A program made the position numbers and the translations under genes. A DNA stretch of 64,000 bases from Fictibacillus fluitans (lineage in GTDB: Bacteria; Bacillota; Bacilli; Bacillales; Fictibacillaceae): NCBI RefSeq assembly GCF_030418125.1, contig NZ_JAUHTR010000010.1, positions 62,001 through 126,000 of the forward strand. Reading direction: 5' to 3'. Below, piece after piece: positions 59,837-64,000 of the stretch (its first letter is position 1; each line of letters starts with the position of its first letter). The notes beneath the pieces are model-generated. The model was not told where the DNA came from. It made no database searches and was given only the letters and a program-made list of their open reading frames with translations.

Positions 59837-59872
59837 GTTCTTCATAAGTTCTTCATAACTGTTTTCTATAAT
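59837..59872 (+). promoter_or_regulatory. Tandem direct repeat and -10 upstream of ydhK
   Basis: GTTCTTCATAA occurs twice without gap (59837-59847 and 59848-59858). An 11-bp tandem repeat is the usual form of an OmpR/PhoB-family binding site. TATAAT lies at 59867-59872, eight bases after the second copy, with no good -35, as expected of an activated promoter. Confidence 0.65.
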
Positions 59873-59907
59873 GAATAACAGAAGAATTTATAAGGAGGAA
59901 GACAGCT

Positions 59908-60468
59908 ATGAAACGGAAAAACATTTGGTTAGCACCGGTTCTTGCGATGTCACTGACGTTAGGTGCATGTTCAAATGATAATGGGAACCACGACAAAAAA
60001 GATGAAGGCACGACTCATGAGGGGATGAACCATTCGGCTTCCGGAGAAGTACCAAAGGATCTAAAAAAAGCTGAGGAGCCAAAGTATGAAATGGGCAGCC
60101 AGGCGGTGATGAATGCAGACCATATGAAAGGGATGAAGGGGGCTAAAGCAAAGATTACCGGAGCCTTTGACACAACAGCCTATATAGTCACTTATACACC
60201 AACCACTGGGGGAAAGCCTGTTAAACATCATAAATGGGTCATTCAAGAGGAGATTCAGAATGCAGGAAACAAAACGCTGAAAAAGGGGCAAAAGGTAAAG
60301 CTGAACGCCGATCATATGAAGGGCATGAAAGGAGCTTCAGCTGTGATTGAATCCTCGGAAAAAACCACCGTATACATGGTAGACTATACACCAACAACCG
60401 GCGGAAAAAGGGTTAAAAACCATAAATGGGTAACGGAAAGCGAGCTGCAGGCTGAATATGGAAAGTAG
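59908..60468 (+). CDS. ydhK: YdhK family lipoprotein with two DUF1541 repeats
   Basis: A 186-residue lipoprotein. The lipobox is LTLGACSND (Cys about 21). A His/Met-rich linker (GTTHEGMNHSASGE) is followed by two copies of an about 60-residue domain, each with NADHMKGMKGA and YTPTTGGK-VK-HKWV. Function is unknown, though the Met/His-rich composition suggests metal contact. It sits before a two-component system and behind a tandem direct repeat. Confidence 0.9.
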   Translation: MKRKNIWLAPVLAMSLTLGACSNDNGNHDKKDEGTTHEGMNHSASGEVPKDLKKAEEPKYEMGSQAVMNADHMKGMKGAKAKITGAFDTTAYIVTYTPTTGGKPVKHHKWVIQEEIQNAGNKTLKKGQKVKLNADHMKGMKGASAVIESSEKTTVYMVDYTPTTGGKRVKNHKWVTESELQAEYGK

Positions 60469-60503
60469 GGAGAATCCGTGAATTATTATAAGGATTCCCT
60501 TTT
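60467..60503 (+). terminator. Terminator after ydhK
   Basis: GGGAGAATCC and GGATTCCC arms, then TTTT. Confidence 0.65.
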
Positions 60504-60541
60504 CGTCTATAATTGAGGAATAAGAAAGGGAGAGAGAACAA

Positions 60542-61240
60542 ATGAAAACTGTCCTGATTGTAGATGATGAAGAGAAAATTCTCGAGGTTGTCTCTTCGTA
60601 CTTAAGAAATGAAGGCTATCAAACTGTTGAAGCATCCACTGGCCAGGAGGCCATGCAGTATATAAGAAAATGGAAAATCGATTTTGTCATTTTGGATTTG
60701 ATGCTTCCAGACCGAAGCGGCGAGGATATCTGCCGGTGCATACGGCAGGAAGCGTCCGTTCCGATCCTCATGCTAACGGCAAAAGCCAAGGAAACCGAAC
60801 GGATCAACGGTTTGTCACTGGGGGCTGATGATTACATGGTTAAACCGTTCAGCCCAAGGGAGCTAGTGATGAGGGTGAAAACCATATTGAGGCGATCCAA
60901 CGACAACGATCTGCTTGCAGATCAAATTACGTATAATCAAGGCGAGTTAACAATAAACGCAAAGTCAAAAGAGGTATTTTTAAAGGGGAATCCCGTCAGT
61001 CTGACTCCGATTGAATATAAAGCGATGCTTGTTTTTGCGCGACATCCTAAACGCACATTTTCCAGGGACGAGCTTGTTGAAAAAGTGCTGGGTTTTGACT
61101 ATGAGGGAGAAACCCGTACCATTGACCAGCATATCAAAAACCTTCGTCATAAAATCGAGAACAATCCCAAAGAACCAAGATACATACACACCGTTTTTGG
61201 AATGGGCTATAAGTTTGAAGGAAACCGCAATGAAGATTAA
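60542..61240 (+). CDS. OmpR/PhoB family response regulator
   Basis: A 232-residue regulator. Receiver domain with LIVDDEEKILEVV, phospho-Asp in FVILDLMLPDRSG, Thr in MLTAKAKETERI and Lys in VKPFSPREL; C-terminal winged helix with PIEYKAMLVFARHPKRTFSRDELVEKV and TRTIDQHIKNLRHKI. AAAGGGAGAGA precedes ATG. Overlaps the kinase gene by 11 bp. A good candidate for control of ydhK through the tandem repeat at 59837-59858. Confidence 0.94.
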   Translation: MKTVLIVDDEEKILEVVSSYLRNEGYQTVEASTGQEAMQYIRKWKIDFVILDLMLPDRSGEDICRCIRQEASVPILMLTAKAKETERINGLSLGADDYMVKPFSPRELVMRVKTILRRSNDNDLLADQITYNQGELTINAKSKEVFLKGNPVSLTPIEYKAMLVFARHPKRTFSRDELVEKVLGFDYEGETRTIDQHIKNLRHKIENNPKEPRYIHTVFGMGYKFEGNRNED

Positions 61241-62306
61241 AGGCCTTCATGCGCGATTGACCCTCGTCTTTATATTGGCGGCCACTGTCATTCTAATGGT
61301 AGCAAGCCTGGTCATTTTGTTGGAAATTCATCATCATTTTACCATGTTTAAATTGGATGCTCCTGAATTTAGGGTAATCAAACCTCTGGCCATTCATTTT
61401 GAAAGAGCGGTAATCGGCACCATTCTTTGGACAGTATTAGGGGTATTCATTCTGGTTTGTTTGATCAGCTATGTGGTGGCCAGAAAACTATCAAAACCCC
61501 TTGTGCAAATGAAATGGGCAGCAGAAAAAATGGCAAAAGGAGACCTCGATGTCAGAGTGAAGATCCAGGGGAAGGATGAACTTCAGGAGTTGGGACAATC
61601 GTTAAATCAATTAGCGGCCCAGCTGCAGAAGCAGGAGATTGCAAGAGAAAATATGACCAGTGATATCGCTCATGAATTACGAACTCCTCTGTCAACGCTG
61701 AAGAGTCATATGGAAGCGATTGAAGATGGGATCTTTGAGGCAACTCCTGAGCGGCTCCATTCGTTTGCAGAAGAAATTGACCGGCTGATCCTGCTGGTTC
61801 ATGACCTCGAGCAATTAACGGCTTATGAAGCACCCAACTTTACACTGGAAAAGCAAAGAGAAGATTTGGGTGAGGTCATTCAACAAAGTATGAGTACTTT
61901 ACGAGAGGCTTATGTGCAAAAAGGGGTAGCCTTGTCCTATCATGAAAAAGACAGCATAGAAATGCTGAATGATAAAAAGCGAATCATGCAAGTCATGATT
62001 AATCTGTTAACTAACGCCTTAAAGTTTACCCCCTCTGGTGGGAGTGTTGACGTTACAATGGAAGTTAAAGAGCGGGACGCAGTGATCGCCATAAAAGATA
62101 CAGGAATAGGAATAGCAAAAGAAGAACGTTCCATTGTATTCGAACGATTTTACCGGACGGAGAAATCCAGGAACCGGCGATTTGGAGGAAGTGGCATTGG
62201 CCTTACCATAGCCAAACAGTTGGTTGAAGCTCATGGGGGAAGTATCTGGATGGAAAGTAATCATGATGAAGGGACGACAGTATTTGTTGCCTTGCCCTTA
62301 AAATAG
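61230..62306 (+). CDS. Sensor histidine kinase, BaeS/ResE type
   Basis: A 358-residue kinase. Transmembrane helices at about 12-31 and 67-87 flank a short external part; HAMP (VARKLSKPLVQMKWAAEKMAKGDLDVRV) and HisKA (SDIAHELRTPLSTLKSHMEA, His about 151) follow, then HATPase with NLLTNALKFTP, DTGIGIAKEERSIVFERFYR and GGSGIGLTIAKQL. ATG 61230 has GAAGGAAACC upstream and gives a normal N-terminus; the longer frame from 61011 lies inside the regulator gene. Confidence 0.93.
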   Translation: MKIKGLHARLTLVFILAATVILMVASLVILLEIHHHFTMFKLDAPEFRVIKPLAIHFERAVIGTILWTVLGVFILVCLISYVVARKLSKPLVQMKWAAEKMAKGDLDVRVKIQGKDELQELGQSLNQLAAQLQKQEIARENMTSDIAHELRTPLSTLKSHMEAIEDGIFEATPERLHSFAEEIDRLILLVHDLEQLTAYEAPNFTLEKQREDLGEVIQQSMSTLREAYVQKGVALSYHEKDSIEMLNDKKRIMQVMINLLTNALKFTPSGGSVDVTMEVKERDAVIAIKDTGIGIAKEERSIVFERFYRTEKSRNRRFGGSGIGLTIAKQLVEAHGGSIWMESNHDEGTTVFVALPLK

Positions 62307-62339
62307 AAAAAAGCAAGCAGCCTGAATTGGCTGCTTTTT
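62307..62339. terminator. Terminator between the kinase and DUF3006 genes
   Basis: AAAAAGCAAGCAGCC/GGCTGCTTTTT hairpin between convergent genes, one bulged A-A pair; works for both strands. Confidence 0.78.
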
Positions 62340-62561
62340 CTAATCCTCCCAAACCTCATCCATCAAATCTTCAATTTCTTTTCTCCGTTTTTCTGTCTCT
62401 TCCTTATCGACAACAACTTTATCGCCTTTAAAGTAAACAACATCACCGGTTTGAACATGTTCAGGCAGGTTAGAGCGGAGAATGTCCCTGGTTTCATTTC
62501 CGATCTCAACGACAGCATATTTACCCTCGAAGCGGTCAATGATTCCTTTGACTTTCTTCAT
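62340..62561 (-). CDS. DUF3006 family protein
   Basis: A 73-residue protein with KGIIDRFEGKYAVVEIGNETRDI at the start and a charged helical tail with KVVVDKEETEKRRKEI. DUF3006 proteins have no known function but regularly follow a ComEC-like metallo-beta-lactamase gene, as here. The start overlaps the stop of that gene (TAATG). Confidence 0.88.
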   Translation of the reverse strand: MKKVKGIIDRFEGKYAVVEIGNETRDILRSNLPEHVQTGDVVYFKGDKVVVDKEETEKRRKEIEDLMDEVWED

Positions 62562-63397
62562 TACTTCTTCTCCGTTTTTACAGTCAATGTTGAGCCGTTG
62601 GTTGTAAAGACGATGGAACCTTTTTGATCGGTTCGATATACTTTCGTTTTCTTCAAACGGTTCAATACTTCTTTTGTAGGGTGGCCGTAATGATTCTTTT
62701 TACCGACAGAAATAACGGAATACTGCGGGTTCACCGCTTTGATGAATGCGGTACTTGATGATGTTTTGGCTCCATGGTGTCCTACCTTCAGAACATTCGC
62801 TTTTAAGGTTTGTTTGGACTTAATCATATCAGCTTCTGATTTTGCTTCGGCATCACCCGTGAACAGGAATGATTTCTTGCCATACACCAATCGAAGAACA
62901 GCACTCCAGTCGTTCAAGTCACTTTTGCTGTAAGTTTTTACAGGCGCGACAAACTTGGCAGATACACCCTTAAGCGGCACCTTTACGTCCTTTTTCGCCG
63001 TTTTGATAGTCAACCCTTCACGTTTTACGGCGAGCAGGAAATCTTTGTAGGCTTGACTTGTATGAGAGACTTTTGGTGCATATACGGACTTCACCTTGAA
63101 TGCCTTTAATACTTCGTCCAGTCCGCCAATATGGTCGGCATCCGGATGTGTTGCGATCATAACTTCAATATCTTTCACTTTTTGCTTTTTCAAGTAGGCA
63201 ACCACATCGCTGCCATCTTTGTTTCCAGCATCGATGATTACATCATCACCGCCGGCGGTTTTAATATATGTGCCGTCCCCCTGGCCCACATCCATAAAAT
63301 GCACAGCGGTTGTCTTTGTGGCCGCTGTTGTAGTTGTGCTTATGAATATCAGACTACTGCTTAGTAAAGCAGCGAATATCAATGTTGGTTTTTTCAC
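62561..63397 (-). CDS. Secreted ComEC/Rec2-like metallo-beta-lactamase fold hydrolase
   Basis: A 278-residue exported protein with an N-terminal signal (VKKPTLIFAALLSSSLIFIST). The MBL core matches the DNA-uptake ComEC C-terminal domain: HFMDVGQGDGTYI, ATHPDADHIGG (HxDxDH) and GHHGAKTSSS. It lacks the ComEC membrane channel; related secreted proteins are thought to be nucleases, which is inference here. GTG 63397 is used: GGGGGAT lies about 10 bases upstream; the longer frame to 63451 is not needed. Confidence 0.85.
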   Translation of the reverse strand: MKKPTLIFAALLSSSLIFISTTTTAATKTTAVHFMDVGQGDGTYIKTAGGDDVIIDAGNKDGSDVVAYLKKQKVKDIEVMIATHPDADHIGGLDEVLKAFKVKSVYAPKVSHTSQAYKDFLLAVKREGLTIKTAKKDVKVPLKGVSAKFVAPVKTYSKSDLNDWSAVLRLVYGKKSFLFTGDAEAKSEADMIKSKQTLKANVLKVGHHGAKTSSSTAFIKAVNPQYSVISVGKKNHYGHPTKEVLNRLKKTKVYRTDQKGSIVFTTNGSTLTVKTEKK

Positions 63398-63605
63398 CTG
63401 TAAATTATCCCCCTGTAAATGTAAATAAATAACTATGTAATAATAACCCAATCAGTTAAAAATTTCTATACTATTATAATAAACTATTTAAATATTTTAG
63501 GAGGAGATTTCTTAAAGCCCTGTTTCATGACAGAGTTGATTAGTGTCGCCTATATTTTTAAAGTGCATATACTGATTTAAATGAGTATATAAAGAGGTGG
63601 CTTGC

Positions 63606-64000
63606 TTGAAACACCAAGAAGAATCATCTTCATTTCATCAAAAGAACACCGATTGTTGCTTTAAGCCATTTATTAGTCCAAACCCCAAGACCTCGTTTAA
63701 TCCTGTTCAGATTTCACCCAAGATTGATAAAAGTGCTTTTATTAGTCCATTTACCAGTGTGATCGGCGATGTAGCTATCATGAAAAACGTGTATGTGGCT
63801 CCTCTTGTCAGTATCCGCGCTGATGAAGGGACTCCATTTTATATTGGCTCAAATACCAATCTCCAAGATGGTGTCATTTTACATGGTTTATTGAATCGAT
63901 TTGTCAGTGTAGACGGTAAGGAATATTCCATATTTATCGATAAAAAGGTTTCCGTTGCTCACGGGGCTCTTATTCATGGTCCTTGTTTTATCGGAAAAAA
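63606..64000 (+). CDS. Gamma-type carbonic anhydrase family protein (3' end outside window)
   Basis: The left-handed beta-helix pattern and Cam-type residues are visible: NPVQISPKIDKSAFISPFTSVIGDV, SIRADEGTPFYIG, DGVILHG and VSVAHGALIHGPCFIGK, with the His residues that bind the active-site metal. TTG 63606 follows GAGGTGG. The gene runs off the window at residue 131, so completeness cannot be judged. The N-terminal about 35 residues are extra and hydrophilic. Could equally be a related beta-helix transferase-like protein. Confidence 0.82.
   Translation, partial: MKHQEESSSFHQKNTDCCFKPFISPNPKTSFNPVQISPKIDKSAFISPFTSVIGDVAIMKNVYVAPLVSIRADEGTPFYIGSNTNLQDGVILHGLLNRFVSVDGKEYSIFIDKKVSVAHGALIHGPCFIGK

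Overview
The window looks like chromosomal DNA from a low-to-mid GC, endospore-forming member of the Bacillaceae. Three things point there. The first 14 kb follow the Bacillus subtilis alaS-to-yrhC gene order. Later genes include a squalene-hopene/sporulenol cyclase, CsbD and YrzI family proteins. The control signals are Bacillus-type: a T-box, a SAM-I riboswitch, and TnrA-, SigB- and SigK-like sites. I cannot name the genus. I saw no rRNA, tRNA, CRISPR array, insertion sequence or phage module.

Layout. 1-3981: T-box leader and alaS, ireB, ruvX and yrzB. 4121-9848: mltG, yrrM, udk, greA, pbpI and yrrS. 10039-14326: the methyl-cycle and reverse-transsulfuration cluster yrrT-mtnN-luxS-mccA-mccB, then yrhC; luxS sits inside it. 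14395-16559: a MenA-like prenyltransferase, a locus of five tiny ORFs including two YrzI family genes, and a small Cys-rich ORF. 16560-21000: TPM/LemA pair, SigB-type csbD and two secreted esterases. 21047-27368: nitrate/nitrite assimilation (transporter, NirBD, NasC) around a perfect TnrA-type box. 27422-29167: an ABC exporter with a candidate 19-codon leader. 29476-33846: a LacI-controlled sugar operon containing HPS/PHI homologues and two palindromic operators. 33866-36407: SAM riboswitch and metI-metC. 36599-41167: small spore-type protein, lipid methyltransferase/TetR pair, SH3 protein and aldo/keto reductase. 40247-44244: a metal efflux regulon (CDF, ArsR/CzrA-like, CadA) with three matching operators. 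44373-48803: phospholipase C-like protein, BNR-repeat protein, a NarL-type two-component system and a SCO1/YtkA lipoprotein. 48991-54515: sporulenol synthase and yqfL-ppdK behind two CcpN-type boxes. 54577-59766: a decayed FAD monooxygenase, AraC regulator, serine-repeat protein, secreted crystallin-like protein, VOC protein and two more members of the small spore-type family. 59837-64000: ydhK with a two-component system and a tandem response-regulator box, a DUF3006/metallo-beta-lactamase pair and a truncated gamma-carbonic anhydrase.

Most of the left half is core metabolism with ordinary synteny. The most unusual parts are the duplicated YrzI mini-ORF locus (15482-16342), the exporter leader with mutually exclusive pairings (29165-29292), the LacI/HPS/PHI sugar operon (29428-33846), and a three-member family of about 70-85-residue Cys-containing proteins, one copy of which has a SigK-like promoter. 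All functional assignments come from reading the sequence and remembered family features; no database search was run.
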